Source: Burkholderiales bacterium (lineage in GTDB: Bacteria > Pseudomonadota > Gammaproteobacteria > Burkholderiales > Burkholderiaceae_C). Taken from it: 48,416 nucleotides of DNA. The notes beneath the pieces were generated by a model, which did not search any database, was not told where the DNA came from, and worked only from the letters and a program-made list of their open reading frames with translations. Shown piece after piece: positions 37,773 through 48,066 of the stretch (positions are counted from its first letter, which is position 1; each line of letters starts with the position of its first letter). The translations under genes were made by a program, and so were the position numbers. The stretch covers positions 1 through 48,416 of the forward strand of contig JAUVYR010000004.1 in assembly GCA_030602985.1 (NCBI GenBank), in the 5' to 3' direction.

Positions 37773-38849
37773 TTAGTTCCAGATATTCCAGGGGGTCTGC
37801 ATCCAGGCCCCGACCACCAGCAACCACACCAGGGTCACCGGAATGAAGATCTTCCAGCCCAGACGCATGATCTGGTCATATCGGAAGCGCGGGAAAGTGG
37901 CACGAATCCAGATGAACATGGAGACGACCACAAAGGTCTTGATTGCCAGCCAGATCCAGCCAGGGATGAAGTCCAGAGCGGCCACCGGCGCATCCCAGCC
38001 ACCCAGGAACATCAGCACCGCCAGAATCGACACCAGCCACATACTGGCATACTCGGCCAGGAAGAAGATGGCAAAGCGCATGCCGGAATATTCCACCATG
38101 TGGCCTGCAACGATTTCCGCTTCGCCTTCCACCACGTCAAACGGATGCCGGTTAGTCTCGGCCACACCGGAAATCAGAAAGACCACGAAAATCGGCAGAA
38201 GGGGCAGCCAGTTCCAGGACAGGAAATTCAGGCCCATGTCAGCGAACATGCCCATTTGCTGAGAAGCCACGATGGCACCCAGCTGAAGACTGCCTGCCGT
38301 CATGATGACCACGAGGAAACAGAAGCCGATGGCGATCTCGTAGCTCACCATCTGGGCTGAAGCGCGCATGGCCCCCAGGAAGGCGTATTTGGAGTTCGAG
38401 GCCCAACCCGCAATGATCACTCCGTAAACCTCGATGGAAGTGATGGCCAGAATGAGGAGTAACCCAGCATTGACATTGGCCAGAATGGCTTCAGGTCCGA
38501 AGGGTATGGCCACCCAGGCGGCCAAGGCCGGCATGATGGCCAGCAGAGGAGCCAGCCTGAACAGGCCCGTACTGGCCGCACTGGGACTGATAAGTTCCTT
38601 GCTCAGCAGCTTGATGGCGTCCGCGATCGGCTGCAGCAAACCAAAAGGACCCACGCGGTTGGGGCCCAGGCGGACCTGCATGAAACCCAGCAGTTTCCGT
38701 TCCCAGAGCGTGAGATACGCCACTGCACCGAGCAAAGGCAGCAGAACGGCCATGATCTTGATGAGGTTCCAGATCACGGGCCAGGCGGCGGTCTGCCACC
38801 AAGGGGCCCCTACTAGGTTGAAACCGCCGTTGTACAGGGCGTCGATCAT
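37773..38849 (-). CDS. nuoH: NADH-quinone oxidoreductase subunit H
   Basis: Membrane subunit at the junction of the two arms, forming much of the quinone chamber. It has 358 residues and eight helices. Blocks include LLTLWERK-like [20 protein letters not shown], the [16 protein letters not shown] helix and the acidic loop [19 protein letters not shown]. The ATG at 38849 overlaps the nuoG stop as ATGA. An upstream ATG at 38954 would add 35 residues read from inside nuoG and is rejected. Confidence 0.97.
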   Translation of the reverse strand: MIDALYNGGFNLVGAPWWQTAAWPVIWNLIKIMAVLLPLLGAVAYLTLWERKLLGFMQVRLGPNRVGPFGLLQPIADAIKLLSKELISPSAASTGLFRLAPLLAIMPALAAWVAIPFGPEAILANVNAGLLLILAITSIEVYGVIIAGWASNSKYAFLGAMRASAQMVSYEIAIGFCFLVVIMTAGSLQLGAIVASQQMGMFADMGLNFLSWNWLPLLPIFVVFLISGVAETNRHPFDVVEGEAEIVAGHMVEYSGMRFAIFFLAEYASMWLVSILAVLMFLGGWDAPVAALDFIPGWIWLAIKTFVVVSMFIWIRATFPRFRYDQIMRLGWKIFIPVTLVWLLVVGAWMQTPWNIWN

Positions 38850-40978
38850 GCAGTCACTCCCTCTGCTGCTGCAGCGGCACGGCCATCGGCGGTGAGTTGC
38901 AGGGACGGCGCGCGACGCACCAGCCCATCCAGTTGGTAAATGGAGGCCACACAAGGCACGCTCTGGGTCACACGGGTATCCATGACCGCCTTTGTGGTGT
39001 TATCCAGCCGGCTGGCCTCCACGAGGGTGCCGACTTCGACACCAGGCAGCGCTTGCGCCAGCACGGCCTGGGAGCTGTCCGCATCGAAACCGGGGAGGCT
39101 GAGCAGATTGCCCAGGACCCGAATGACTTTCCAAGCCGGGCGGGTGTCGCCCAACGGTTTCACGACGGCATGGAAGCTTTGCAGACGCCCTTCGGCATTC
39201 ACAAAAGAGCCCGAGGTCTCCGTGAATGGCGCGATCGGCAACAGCACGTCGCTGACGTCCAGATTGGTCTTGAACGGACTGAGGGTCACGACCATATCGG
39301 TGTTTTGCAAGCCGGCCGAGCACACGGCTGTGTCTTCGCCTGGCTCAACATTCAACAACAATGCCGCTTTCAAGCCTCCGGTCAGCATCGCTGTCGCGTG
39401 CAGCCCGCCGGGGCCTGGCAGTGCTTGAACCAGTTGTGCGCCCACCGTGTTGGCTGCTTCGGTCAGGTAACCGACACGCGCTCCCGTCTGTTGACCTATC
39501 CACTGGGCGATCGCCAGCAAACTCGATGCCTGCTCGTGATGAGCCGCAGCATTACCCAGCAAGATGGCCTTGCGCTCACCCGTCAGCAGGGATTGCGCCA
39601 CGGCACGGGCCTCAGGGGTGACCTCGACAGAAACTGGCGGCGCCATGGACTGGGCTTCTGCCACAGCGGCTGCAATCCCTGCCAGCGCAACGGCCCAGTA
39701 ACCTGCATCCGCACGAACCGCGTTCGACACAGGCAAAGCCCAGTCTTGCGTCGCTGCCCACAAGACGGACACTTGCGCACCTTTGCGTGCGGCCTGGCGG
39801 ATGCGTTGGGCAAACAGCGGATGGTCCTTGCGAAGGTTGGAGCCCACCACCAGCACACGATCCAGCATCGAGAGATCGGCAATGGGCATACCCAACCAGC
39901 GAGCCGCACCCGGTTCAGCGGTATTGGTGACATCGGCCACCCGCAAGCGCGTATCGATATTGGTGCTGCCCAGTCCCCGCACCAGTGCGCCCGCAAGGAA
40001 CAGCTCTTCCACCGTGCTGTGTGGACTGGCCACGAGACCGATGGCCGCAGCACCATGATCGGCCTTCACCTGGCGCAAACCATTGGCCACGTATTCCAGC
40101 GCGGTCTGCCAGTCGACCTCTTTCCACTCACCCCCTTGCTTGAGCATGGGCTTGGTCAGGCGATCGGGCCCATTCAAGGCCTCGTAACTAAAGCGATCAC
40201 GATCGGCAATCCAGCACTCGTTGACAGCCTCGTTTTCCAGGGGCACCACACGCATGACCTGGTTGGACTTGACCTGGACGATCAGGTTGGCCCCGGTGGA
40301 GTCGTGCGGGCTGACGCTCTTGCGCCGAGACAGTTCCCAGGTGCGGGCCTGATAGCGGAAGGGTTTGCTGGTCAGCGCACCCACCGGGCAGATGTCGATC
40401 ATGTTGCCCGACAACTCGGAGTCCACCGTGTCGCCCACGAAGGTTTCGATCTCTGAATGCTCGCCCCGGTGAGACATGCCGAGTTCCATGATGCCGGCAA
40501 TTTCCTGTCCGAAACGGACGCAGCGGGTGCAATGGATGCAACGGCTCATTTCCTCCATGGAAATGAGCGGCCCGACGTCCTTGTGAAAGACCACGCGCTT
40601 TTCTTCCTGGTAGCGCGAGCCGGAACCACCGTAACCGACTGCCAGATCTTGCAGCTGACACTCACCGCCCTGGTCACAGATGGGGCAATCGAGCGGGTGG
40701 TTGATCAGGAGAAACTCCATGACCGACTGCTGCGCTTTGATGGCCTTGTCGGATTTGGTGCGCACAATCATGCCCTGGGTCACGGGCGTGGCACAGGCGG
40801 GCATCGGCTTGGGCGCTTTTTCCACGTCCACCAAACACATGCGACAGTTGGCCGCGATGGACAGCTTCTTGTGGTAGCAGAAATGAGGAATGTAGGTGCC
40901 GGCCTTATCAGCCGCATGCATGACCATGCTGCCGGGCGGAACCTCTACCTTCTTGCCGTCGAGTTCGATTTCAACCAT
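38846..40978 (-). CDS. nuoG: NADH-quinone oxidoreductase subunit G
   Basis: Large iron-sulfur subunit of the peripheral arm, 710 residues. The N-terminal 2Fe-2S domain has [15 protein letters not shown] and then [23 protein letters not shown] and the 4Fe-4S motif [12 protein letters not shown] with CPVGAL follow. A degenerate molybdopterin-oxidoreductase domain fills the rest. Where E. coli NuoG has the extra N7 cluster cysteines, this protein reads [12 protein letters not shown], so N7 is absent. The start [13 protein letters not shown] at 40978 was chosen; a longer frame to 41044 lacks homology. It lies ten bases after nuoF. Confidence 0.97.
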   Translation of the reverse strand: MVEIELDGKKVEVPPGSMVMHAADKAGTYIPHFCYHKKLSIAANCRMCLVDVEKAPKPMPACATPVTQGMIVRTKSDKAIKAQQSVMEFLLINHPLDCPICDQGGECQLQDLAVGYGGSGSRYQEEKRVVFHKDVGPLISMEEMSRCIHCTRCVRFGQEIAGIMELGMSHRGEHSEIETFVGDTVDSELSGNMIDICPVGALTSKPFRYQARTWELSRRKSVSPHDSTGANLIVQVKSNQVMRVVPLENEAVNECWIADRDRFSYEALNGPDRLTKPMLKQGGEWKEVDWQTALEYVANGLRQVKADHGAAAIGLVASPHSTVEELFLAGALVRGLGSTNIDTRLRVADVTNTAEPGAARWLGMPIADLSMLDRVLVVGSNLRKDHPLFAQRIRQAARKGAQVSVLWAATQDWALPVSNAVRADAGYWAVALAGIAAAVAEAQSMAPPVSVEVTPEARAVAQSLLTGERKAILLGNAAAHHEQASSLLAIAQWIGQQTGARVGYLTEAANTVGAQLVQALPGPGGLHATAMLTGGLKAALLLNVEPGEDTAVCSAGLQNTDMVVTLSPFKTNLDVSDVLLPIAPFTETSGSFVNAEGRLQSFHAVVKPLGDTRPAWKVIRVLGNLLSLPGFDADSSQAVLAQALPGVEVGTLVEASRLDNTTKAVMDTRVTQSVPCVASIYQLDGLVRRAPSLQLTADGRAAAAAEGVTA

Positions 40979-40988
40979 TGTTTTTGCC

Positions 40989-42341
40989 TCAGACGTAGGC
41001 CGGAACCATGCAGGTCTTGTGTTCGATGTGGTGCTCGAACTCATGTCGGAAGTGCTTGATCATGCCGCGAACGGGCATGGCGGCTGCATCACCCAGGGCG
41101 CAGATGGTACGCCCCATGATGTTCTCGGCCACATTGTCCAGCAAGGCCATGTCGCTCGGCTTGCCTTCGCCGCGTTCGATGCGGTCCACCATGCGCCACA
41201 GCCATCCAGTGCCTTCTCGACACGGCGTGCACTGACCACAGGATTCGTGCATGTAAAAGTAGCTCAGCCGTTGCAGGGACTTGACCATGCAACGGGTGTC
41301 GTCCATCACGATCACCGCGCCGGAGCCGAGCATCGACCCCGCCTTGCTGATGGAGTCGTAGTCCATCGTGCAGTCCATCATGATGTTCGCGGGCAGGACC
41401 GGCGCGGACGAGCCACCCGGAATCACCGCCTTGAGCTGACGACCGGCGCGCACGCCACCGGCGAGTTCCAGCAGCTTGCTGAAAGGGGTACCCAGCGGAA
41501 TCTCGTAGTTGCCCGGGCGTTCCACATCACCTGAAACCGAGAAGATCTTGGTGCCCCCGTTGTTGGGCTTGCCGCATTCCAGGTAGGCCTGCCCCCCGTT
41601 ACGGATGATCCAGGGCACAGCCGCAAAGGTTTCGGTGTTGTTGATGGTGGTCGGCTTGCCGTACAGGCCGAAGCTGGCCGGGAACGGCGGCTTGAAGCGC
41701 GGCTGTCCCTTTTTGCCTTCCAGGGATTCGAGCAGCGCGGTTTCTTCGCCACAGATGTAGGCACCAAAGCCGTGAAAGGCGTGCAACTGGAAGTTGAAAT
41801 CGGATCCCATGATCCGGTCACCCAGGTAACCGGCTGCTCTCGCCTCTTCCAGGGCTTCTTCAAAACGATCATAGACCTGGAAGATTTCGCCGTGAATGTA
41901 GTTGTAACCCGCTGAAATGCCCATGGCATAAGCAGCAATCGCCATGCCTTCGATGACGATGTGCGGGTTGTACATCAGGATGTCGCGGTCCTTGCATGTG
42001 CCCGGCTCGCCCTCGTCGGAATTGCAAACAAGGTATTTTTGCCCAGGAAACTGGCGGGGCATGAAGCTCCACTTCAAGCCCGTGGGAAAACCTGCGCCGC
42101 CCCGGCCCCGCAATGCGGATTCCTTGACGGTGGCAATCACCTGGTCCTGCGACATCCCTTCGCCACCGTCTCGACCCAAGATCTTGCGCAGCGCCTGATA
42201 ACCCCCGCGCGCCTCGTAGTCTTTCAACGACCAATTGCCGCCATTCAGACCCGCATAGATTTGCGGATTGATGTGACGGTCGTGAAAGCAGGTCTCCAGT
42301 CCCTTGGCCTGGAATTGGGCAAGTACTTGATTGACGTTCAT
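40989..42341 (-). CDS. nuoF: NADH-quinone oxidoreductase subunit F (NADH/FMN site)
   Basis: Binds NADH, FMN and the N3 4Fe-4S cluster; the entry point of electrons. In 450 residues the FMN/NADH motif is [13 protein letters not shown], followed by [17 protein letters not shown] and the cluster motif [13 protein letters not shown]. The start ATG at 42341 overlaps the nuoE stop by four bases. A frame extending to 42410 would read 23 residues inside nuoE. Confidence 0.97.
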   Translation of the reverse strand: MNVNQVLAQFQAKGLETCFHDRHINPQIYAGLNGGNWSLKDYEARGGYQALRKILGRDGGEGMSQDQVIATVKESALRGRGGAGFPTGLKWSFMPRQFPGQKYLVCNSDEGEPGTCKDRDILMYNPHIVIEGMAIAAYAMGISAGYNYIHGEIFQVYDRFEEALEEARAAGYLGDRIMGSDFNFQLHAFHGFGAYICGEETALLESLEGKKGQPRFKPPFPASFGLYGKPTTINNTETFAAVPWIIRNGGQAYLECGKPNNGGTKIFSVSGDVERPGNYEIPLGTPFSKLLELAGGVRAGRQLKAVIPGGSSAPVLPANIMMDCTMDYDSISKAGSMLGSGAVIVMDDTRCMVKSLQRLSYFYMHESCGQCTPCREGTGWLWRMVDRIERGEGKPSDMALLDNVAENIMGRTICALGDAAAMPVRGMIKHFRHEFEHHIEHKTCMVPAYV

Positions 42342-42862
42342 GACTGACTCTCCGCCGACTTGAGTCCTTCGATCAACTGATCGATTTTGTCGTTGCTCAT
42401 GAAGCTGCACATATGACGGTCATTGACCAGCATCACCGGCGAATCTGCACAGGCTCCCAGGCATTCGCTCTGCTGGAGCGTGAAAAGACCGTCCGACGAG
42501 GTTTCACCCATGTGAATACCCAGCTTCTGCTCCAGGTACTGCAGCGCCTTGCCGCCATCACGCAGCGTGCAAGGCAAATTGGTGCAGACGTTCAACTTGA
42601 ACTTGCCCACTGGACGCTGGTTGTACATGTTGTAGAAGGTCGTGACTTCATGAACGGCAATGGCTGGCATTCCCAGGTACTGGGCAATCCCTTTTTCGGC
42701 TGCCGCCGTCACGTGACCCAGCTCCTGTTGGACGATCGACAAGCAGGCCATGACCGCCGACTGTTTCTGGTCGGCTGGGTACTTGGCCACTTCGCGGGCA
42801 AAACGCGCCAGCGTGGCATCCGAAAACACCTGGGCATCAGTGGTCAATTGTGGCGCGCTCAT
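42338..42862 (-). CDS. nuoE: NADH-quinone oxidoreductase subunit E (2Fe-2S)
   Basis: Thioredoxin-fold subunit carrying cluster N1a, 174 residues. The ligands are CTNLPC and, about 40 residues later, CLGAC. The helical N-terminal segment [19 protein letters not shown] is typical. It overlaps nuoD upstream and nuoF downstream by four bases each, so the three are tightly coupled. Confidence 0.97.
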   Translation of the reverse strand: MSAPQLTTDAQVFSDATLARFAREVAKYPADQKQSAVMACLSIVQQELGHVTAAAEKGIAQYLGMPAIAVHEVTTFYNMYNQRPVGKFKLNVCTNLPCTLRDGGKALQYLEQKLGIHMGETSSDGLFTLQQSECLGACADSPVMLVNDRHMCSFMSNDKIDQLIEGLKSAESQS

Positions 42863-44112
42863 CGATCGATCTCTCCAAACACGATATCCATGGTACCGAT
42901 GATGGCGACCGCATCGGCCAACATGTGACCCTTGGCCATTTCGTCCATGCAGGCCAGGTGCGCAAAGCCGGGCGCACGGATCTTCAGACGATAGGGTTTG
43001 TTGGCGCCGTCGCTCACCAGATAGATGCCAAACTCCCCCTTGGGGTGTTCGACCGCCGCGTAGGCTTCGCCTTCGGGCACATGGAAGCCTTCGGTGAAGA
43101 GCTTGAAGTGGTGAATCAGCTCTTCCATGTTCGACTTCATCGACTCACGAGCGGGGGGTGCCACCTTGTGGTTGTCAGTGATCACCGGGCCCGGGTTGGC
43201 ACGCAGCCATTGCACGCACTGCTTGATGATGCGATTGGACTGATTCATCTCCTCCATGCGGACGAGATAGCGATCGTAGGTATCACCCGTTTTGCCGACA
43301 GGGATGTCGAAATCCATGCGGTCATAGACATCGTAAGGCTGCTTTTTACGCAGATCCCAGGCAATGCCTGAGCCTCTCAGCATCGGACCTGTCATGCCGA
43401 GATTAAGCGCACGCTCAGGCGACACCACACCAATGCCGACGGTTCTCTGTTTCCAGATGCGATTATCGGTCAGGAGGGTGTGATATTCATCCAGGTACTT
43501 CGGGAAGCGCTGGGTGAAATCGTCAATGAAATCCAGCAACGAGCCCTGGCGATTCTGGTTCATTTCTTCCAGTGCCTTGGCATTGCGGATCTTGTTCGCT
43601 TTGTACTGCGGCATGGAATCCGGCAGGTCGCGGTACACGCCACCCGGACGGAAGTAGGCCGCGTGCATACGAGCACCCGAGACCGCTTCGTACATATCGA
43701 ACAGGTCTTCGCGCTCACGGAAGGCGTAGATCAGGATGGTCGAGCTGCCACAGTCGTTGCCATGCGAACCCAGCCACATCAGATGATTCATGATGCGCGT
43801 GATTTCGGCATACATGACCCGGATGTACTGGGCACGCAGGGGCACCTCAATGCCCAGCAGTTTTTCAATAGCCAGGCAGTAGGCGTGCTCGTTGCACATC
43901 ATTGACACGTAATCCAGTCGATCCATGTACGGCAACGACTGGATGAAGGTCTTGCTCTCGGCCAGCTTCTCAGTCGCCCGATGCAGCAAGCCGATGTGAG
44001 GGTCGGCGCGCTGGACGACTTCGCCATCCAGCTCCAGCACCAGACGCAGCACGCCGTGAGCCGCCGGGTGCTGCGGACCGAAGTTCAGGGTGTAGTTCTT
44101 GATTTCAGCCAT
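42859..44112 (-). CDS. nuoD: NADH-quinone oxidoreductase subunit D
   Basis: The 49-kDa-type subunit lining the quinone site, 417 residues. [20 protein letters not shown] near residue 10 contains the quinone-contact His. [32 protein letters not shown] and the C-terminal DIVFGEIDR also match. The protein is separate from NuoC, unlike the E. coli NuoCD fusion. ATG 44112 ([12 protein letters not shown]) was chosen over a start four codons upstream. Confidence 0.97.
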   Translation of the reverse strand: MAEIKNYTLNFGPQHPAAHGVLRLVLELDGEVVQRADPHIGLLHRATEKLAESKTFIQSLPYMDRLDYVSMMCNEHAYCLAIEKLLGIEVPLRAQYIRVMYAEITRIMNHLMWLGSHGNDCGSSTILIYAFREREDLFDMYEAVSGARMHAAYFRPGGVYRDLPDSMPQYKANKIRNAKALEEMNQNRQGSLLDFIDDFTQRFPKYLDEYHTLLTDNRIWKQRTVGIGVVSPERALNLGMTGPMLRGSGIAWDLRKKQPYDVYDRMDFDIPVGKTGDTYDRYLVRMEEMNQSNRIIKQCVQWLRANPGPVITDNHKVAPPARESMKSNMEELIHHFKLFTEGFHVPEGEAYAAVEHPKGEFGIYLVSDGANKPYRLKIRAPGFAHLACMDEMAKGHMLADAVAIIGTMDIVFGEIDR

Positions 44113-44138
44113 GTTGCATCTCACGATGAGGCGACGCC

Positions 44139-44780
44139 TCAGTGCAGCCCCCCGTAGTTGTCTTCGCGGATGATGCGCGGGGTGATTTCGCGCGGCTCGA
44201 TGGTCACAGGCTCGTACACCACGCGGCGACGCTCCGGGTCATAGCGCATTTCCACGTGACCGGAGAGCGGGAAGTCCTTGCGGAAAGGATGCCCAATGAA
44301 ACCGTAGTCGGTCAAGATGCGACGCAGGTCGTCATGACCTTCGAACAGGATGCCGTAAAGGTCGAACGCTTCACGCTCATACCAGTTGGCTGATGACCAG
44401 AGTGAGGTGACGGAATCGACGACTGGAAACTCATCATCAGGGCAGAACACGCGGACGCGCACCCGCTGATTCAGACTCACCGAGAGCAGATGGGCAACCA
44501 CAGCAAAGCGACTGCCTTCCCAGGCCCCGTCCCGGTATTCCGAGTAATCCAAGCCACACAAGTCCACCAGTTGCTCGAACTGGCAACCGGGCGCATCACG
44601 CAGGGCTTTCATGGCTGACAGGTAGCGATCAGCAGACACCACCACCGTGATTTCACCGCGCTCCATGACAATGGAGGTTGCCTGGTCACCCAAAGCCGTC
44701 TGAACGGTTTCCATGAGCGATTCCAGTGGTACCGCCGACCAGGAACCGACGTGGACCGCACCTTTGTTAGCAACTGTCAT
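44139..44780 (-). CDS. nuoC: NADH-quinone oxidoreductase subunit C
   Basis: The 30-kDa-type structural subunit of the peripheral arm, 213 residues. The family signature ERESFDLYG-like block reads [20 protein letters not shown] and is followed by [20 protein letters not shown]. The first 25 residues ([14 protein letters not shown]) are outside the conserved fold, so a start nearer ESLMETVQ is possible. It lies 26 bases upstream of nuoD. Confidence 0.95.
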   Translation of the reverse strand: MTVANKGAVHVGSWSAVPLESLMETVQTALGDQATSIVMERGEITVVVSADRYLSAMKALRDAPGCQFEQLVDLCGLDYSEYRDGAWEGSRFAVVAHLLSVSLNQRVRVRVFCPDDEFPVVDSVTSLWSSANWYEREAFDLYGILFEGHDDLRRILTDYGFIGHPFRKDFPLSGHVEMRYDPERRRVVYEPVTIEPREITPRIIREDNYGGLH

Positions 44781-44796
44781 GTCTGAACTCCGGCAC

Positions 44797-45276
44797 TCAG
44801 GCGCGCGCAATGGTATTGGTACGACGGATCTTCTGCTGCAGCTGGATGATGCCGTAGATCAGTGCTTCGGCTGTGGGGGGGCAACCCGGCACATAGACGT
44901 CGACTGGCACGATGCGATCGCAGCCGCGAACCACAGAATAGCTGTAGTGGTAGTAGCCACCACCGTTGGCACAGGAGCCCATGGAAATGACCCAGCGTGG
45001 TTCGGCCATCTGGTCATAAACCTTGCGCAAGGCGGGGGCCATCTTGTTGCACAACGTACCGGCCACGATCATCAGATCCGACTGGCGGGGACTGGCGCGG
45101 AACACCTCGGCGCCAAATCGGGCCAGATCGTAACGGGCAGTGGCCGCGTGCATCATTTCGACCGCACAGCAGGCCAGACCGAAAGTCATGGGCCACAGCG
45201 AACCGGTCTTGGCCCAGTTCACCACCGAGTCGTAACTGGTGGTGATGAATCCTTCTTTGAAGACACCTTCAATCAT
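44797..45276 (-). CDS. nuoB: NADH-quinone oxidoreductase subunit B (N2 cluster)
   Basis: Holds the terminal 4Fe-4S cluster N2 that reduces quinone, 159 residues. The ligands are the tandem cysteines in [11 protein letters not shown], then [15 protein letters not shown] and [11 protein letters not shown]. It sits between nuoA (27 bases upstream) and nuoC (16 bases downstream), with GGAGAT-type ribosome site before the ATG. Confidence 0.97.
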   Translation of the reverse strand: MIEGVFKEGFITTSYDSVVNWAKTGSLWPMTFGLACCAVEMMHAATARYDLARFGAEVFRASPRQSDLMIVAGTLCNKMAPALRKVYDQMAEPRWVISMGSCANGGGYYHYSYSVVRGCDRIVPVDVYVPGCPPTAEALIYGIIQLQQKIRRTNTIARA

Positions 45277-45303
45277 GCCGATCTCCTTGTACGAATGAAA
45301 CGG

Positions 45304-45663
45304 TCACTCCCAATCGAGCGCACCCTTTTTCCACTCGTACACAAAACCTACCACCAGAATGGACAGGAACATCACACCTGCCCAAAAGCCCACAGGACCA
45401 ATATCCGAAAAGGCCACCGCCCAGGGAATCAGAAACGCGATCTCCAGGTCGAACAGAATGAAGAGGATCGCCACCAAGTAATACCGGACGTCAAACTGCA
45501 TTCGGGCATCTTCAAAAGCCTCGAAGCCGCATTCGTATGGTGAGTTTTTCTCAGGATCCGGGCGATTGGGGCCCAGAATGTAGCCAAAGACCTGGGGCAG
45601 CACCCCGACAGCAAGACCGACCAGGATAAACAAGAGTACTGGGAGGTATTGCTCTAGGTTCAT
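45304..45663 (-). CDS. nuoA: NADH-quinone oxidoreductase subunit A
   Basis: Membrane subunit with three helices, 119 residues. The conserved loop [20 protein letters not shown] carries the family's Cys and acidic residues near the quinone site. ATG 45663 ([12 protein letters not shown]) was chosen over a start five codons upstream. It is the first nuo gene, 40 bases after the tRNA-Leu, without room for a strong separate promoter, so nuo transcripts may begin before the tRNA. Confidence 0.96.
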   Translation of the reverse strand: MNLEQYLPVLLFILVGLAVGVLPQVFGYILGPNRPDPEKNSPYECGFEAFEDARMQFDVRYYLVAILFILFDLEIAFLIPWAVAFSDIGPVGFWAGVMFLSILVVGFVYEWKKGALDWE

Positions 45664-45703
45664 TTGGCTGTCCTGCAAGCGCCCATGGGGCGTCTCGTTG
45701 AAT

Positions 45704-45788
45704 TGGTGCCGACGGCGAGACTCGAACTCGCACAGCTTTCGCCACTACCCCCTCAAGATAGCGTGTCTACCAATTTCACCACGTCGGC
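45704..45788 (-). tRNA. tRNA-Leu (anticodon GAG)
   Basis: An 85-base tRNA with encoded CCA. The acceptor arms GCCGACG and CGTCGGC pair fully, with discriminator A. The anticodon stem CTATC/GGTAG encloses the loop TTGAGGG, so the anticodon is GAG. The long variable arm is that of a type II (Leu/Ser) tRNA, and GTTCGAGTC is the T loop. It lies between secG and nuoA, an arrangement common in Burkholderiales. Confidence 0.95.
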
Positions 45789-45849
45789 AAGGGAATGCTG
45801 GTCAATGGCGGGATCTCGCTGTACCTCACCCGCCACCCAACAGACCATG

Positions 45850-45855
45850 ATTCTA
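45850..45855 (-). promoter_or_regulatory. candidate -10 element for tRNA-Leu and nuo transcription
   Basis: On the minus strand TAGAAT matches the -10 consensus at five of six positions. Transcription would start near 45843, 55 bases before the tRNA. A -35 is poor: GAAAAA at 17 bp, or TTAGAA at 20 bp. Read-through from secG is an alternative source of the tRNA. Confidence 0.35.
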
Positions 45856-45889
45856 CCCCGAAAACTCAGGGTTTTTTCTAATGTCTGGC

Positions 45890-46264
45890 TTACTGGCCGG
45901 GAATCTGGGAGGCATTGCCTGGGGCAGCCGGGACCGTGTCGGGGATCTGGCTTTGAGGCACAGCCGGGACCGTAGTGGGCGGCAAGTTTTCCAGCACACT
46001 ACCGCTCGGTGCTGAGGGGCGTGCATTCCCGAAGTAGGCCAGGGCCAGCGTGCACGTCAGGAAAACCGTGGCCAGAGCCGCTGTGCTGCGCGAAAGGAAG
46101 TTGGCGCCACCACTGGCGCCAAAGAGAGTGGCGGAACCCGCCCCGCCGCCGCCAAATGCCGCACCTGCATCGGCGCCTTTGCCATGTTGCACCAGAATCA
46201 GCCCGACCATGGCAATGGCAGACAACAGCTGAACGGCGAGAAGAAAGGTAAGCAAAACGTTCAT
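45890..46264 (-). CDS. secG: preprotein translocase subunit SecG
   Basis: Small partner of SecYE in the inner-membrane protein channel, 124 residues. It has two transmembrane helices (about 3-24 and 56-76) around the conserved loop VQHGKGADAGAAFGGGGAGS. The Pro/Ala-rich C-terminal tail of about 45 residues is longer than in E. coli but common in this order. It lies 24 bases after tpiA on the same strand. Confidence 0.95.
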   Translation of the reverse strand: MNVLLTFLLAVQLLSAIAMVGLILVQHGKGADAGAAFGGGGAGSATLFGASGGANFLSRSTAALATVFLTCTLALAYFGNARPSAPSGSVLENLPPTTVPAVPQSQIPDTVPAAPGNASQIPGQ

Positions 46265-46288
46265 GAAAGACTCCTGAAATACGAACCG

Positions 46289-47035
46289 TCAGGGCCGACA
46301 GGCCGAAACGATAGACAAAAGTTGATGGGCATCGCGGGAGGCTCCGCCAACCAGCGCCCCATCGACATCCGAAAGCGTGAGCAACTCAGCTGCATTGGAC
46401 GGACTCACGCTGCCACCATAAAGAATCCGGTTGCGGTCTGAGTGGCCGGTGGCGGCCTGTAACTGCGCTCTAAGCACACGGTGCACCGACTGGACTTGCT
46501 CAGCCGAAGCGTGCTCTCCCGTACCGATGGCCCAGACCGGTTCATACGCAACGATGAGTTCGCTGGTGCAATGACCCACCGCATGGATGACTGCCGACAA
46601 TTGACGCTTGACCACGAATTCGGTGCGCCCCGCCTCACGGTCGCGAGCGGTTTCCCCCACGCAGACAATCGGGGTGAGTCCTGCAGCCAGTGCACGCTGG
46701 GCTTTAGCAGCAACCAGATCATCGCTCTCACCTTGATACTGACGCCGCTCCGAATGTCCAACGATCACAAACCGACAGGCAAAATCCTTCAGCATGGACG
46801 CACTGACTTCGCCGGTGAAGGCGCCCGACTCATGACTGGAGACGTCTTGAGCGCCCCATTCGATGGACGATGCCGACAGGCACGTTTGCAACTGAGACAG
46901 GTAGGGCGTGCTGCCACAGATCGCGAGATCGGCATTGGCCGGATCAAAAGCCTGGCACAAAGACGCCAGCAACACCTGATTCGTCTGCAGGCTGCCGTTC
47001 ATCTTCCAGTTGCCAACAATGAGTTTTTTTCGCAT
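46289..47035 (-). CDS. tpiA: triosephosphate isomerase
   Basis: Interconverts dihydroxyacetone phosphate and glyceraldehyde 3-phosphate. It is a 248-residue TIM barrel with catalytic Lys11 in IVGNWKMNGS, catalytic His in IVGHSERRQYQ, catalytic Glu in VAYEPVWAIGTG, and the phosphate loop ILYGGSVSPSNA. The start MRKKLIVGNWK at 47035 was chosen; an upstream start at 47044 adds three residues. It lies nine bases after the oxidoreductase gene. Confidence 0.97.
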   Translation of the reverse strand: MRKKLIVGNWKMNGSLQTNQVLLASLCQAFDPANADLAICGSTPYLSQLQTCLSASSIEWGAQDVSSHESGAFTGEVSASMLKDFACRFVIVGHSERRQYQGESDDLVAAKAQRALAAGLTPIVCVGETARDREAGRTEFVVKRQLSAVIHAVGHCTSELIVAYEPVWAIGTGEHASAEQVQSVHRVLRAQLQAATGHSDRNRILYGGSVSPSNAAELLTLSDVDGALVGGASRDAHQLLSIVSACRP

Positions 47036-47044
47036 GAGAAACAC

Positions 47045-48055
47045 TCACCCGGTGAGCGACCAGTCGATCAGCAGCTTGCCAACATGCCGATTGGACTCCA
47101 TGAGGGCGTGCGCCTGATCTGCTTGCGAGGGCGGATAGACCTGATAAACGACAGGACGTATTCTGCCGGAAGCCAGCCAGGGCCAGACATGCGCACGCAG
47201 TTGTGCAGCGATGGCCGCCTTGAAAGCCACAGGTCGCGGACGAAGCGTGGAACCCGTGATGGTGAGTCGGCGGCGAAGGACCTGACCGGCATGAACCTCG
47301 GCCTGCACGCCGCCCTGCACCGCAATGATGACCAGTCGGCCATCCTCGGCCAGGCAATCGATCTCGCGGGCCACGTAGGGGCCGGCCACCATGTCCAGAA
47401 TGACATCGACCCCGCGACCGCCGGTGATGTCGGCGACTTCGCGCACAAAGTCCTGCTTCTTGTAGTGGATGGCATGATCGGCACCCAGAGCGAGGCAGGC
47501 CTGCGCTTTGTCATCGCTGCCAACGGTGACGATCACCGTCGCCCCCATGGCTTTCGCCATCTGAATGGCGGTGACGCCGATACCGCTCGACCCCCCCTGA
47601 ACCAGCAGCGTCTCGCCCGGTTGCAGACGACCCCGCTCGAACACATTGCTCCAGACCGTGAAGCAGGTCTCGGGCAGGCCCGCTGCATCCAGCGTTGACC
47701 AACCAGCAGGGACGGGCAGGCATTGACCCACCGGTGCCACGCAGTATTCGGCATACCCACCGCCTGCGACCAGCGCACAGACAGCATCGCCGATGGCCAG
47801 GCCCGCCTGCTCCAGGGCTTGTGTGTCGCCGGATTCGATCACACCGGCCACTTCCAGGCCCGGAATGTCGGACGCACCGGGAGGCACCGGATAGTTGCCA
47901 GTTCGCTGCAGCACGTCGGGCCGATTGACGCCCGATGCAGCCACGCGGATCAGACACTCGCCGACCCCGGACTCGGGGCGGTCGCGCGTCGTCAGGCGCA
48001 GCACCTCGGGGCCGCCGTAAGACGTGATCTCAACCGCTTGCATCGTGCGTGTCAT
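47045..48055 (-). CDS. NAD(P)H quinone oxidoreductase, PIG3-like zinc-independent MDR
   Basis: A medium-chain dehydrogenase/reductase of 336 residues without zinc-binding cysteines, of the PIG3/quinone-oxidoreductase group that reduces quinones with NADPH. Substrate-domain blocks are SGVNRPDVLQRTGNYPVPPG and PGLEVAGVIE. The coenzyme motif is LLVQGGSSGIGVTAIQMAKA, and the end NRHVGKLLI is the group's usual C-terminus. ATG 48055 is used; a GTG at 48070 overlapping the pnp stop would add five residues and could allow coupling. It lies between pnp and tpiA. Confidence 0.92.
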   Translation of the reverse strand: MTRTMQAVEITSYGGPEVLRLTTRDRPESGVGECLIRVAASGVNRPDVLQRTGNYPVPPGASDIPGLEVAGVIESGDTQALEQAGLAIGDAVCALVAGGGYAEYCVAPVGQCLPVPAGWSTLDAAGLPETCFTVWSNVFERGRLQPGETLLVQGGSSGIGVTAIQMAKAMGATVIVTVGSDDKAQACLALGADHAIHYKKQDFVREVADITGGRGVDVILDMVAGPYVAREIDCLAEDGRLVIIAVQGGVQAEVHAGQVLRRRLTITGSTLRPRPVAFKAAIAAQLRAHVWPWLASGRIRPVVYQVYPPSQADQAHALMESNRHVGKLLIDWSLTG

Positions 48056-48066
48056 GCCTGGGGCAC

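Noticed and set aside
38146-38175. Possible in-frame anomaly or insertion in nuo genes
   Set aside because: All fourteen nuo frames read through with normal lengths and motifs; no break was found.
45851-45880. Terminator-like stem and T6 run (ACCCC...GGGTTTTTT) on the plus strand between secG and the tRNA
   Set aside because: The T-tract follows the stem only on the plus strand, where no gene ends; for the leftward secG it would precede the stem.
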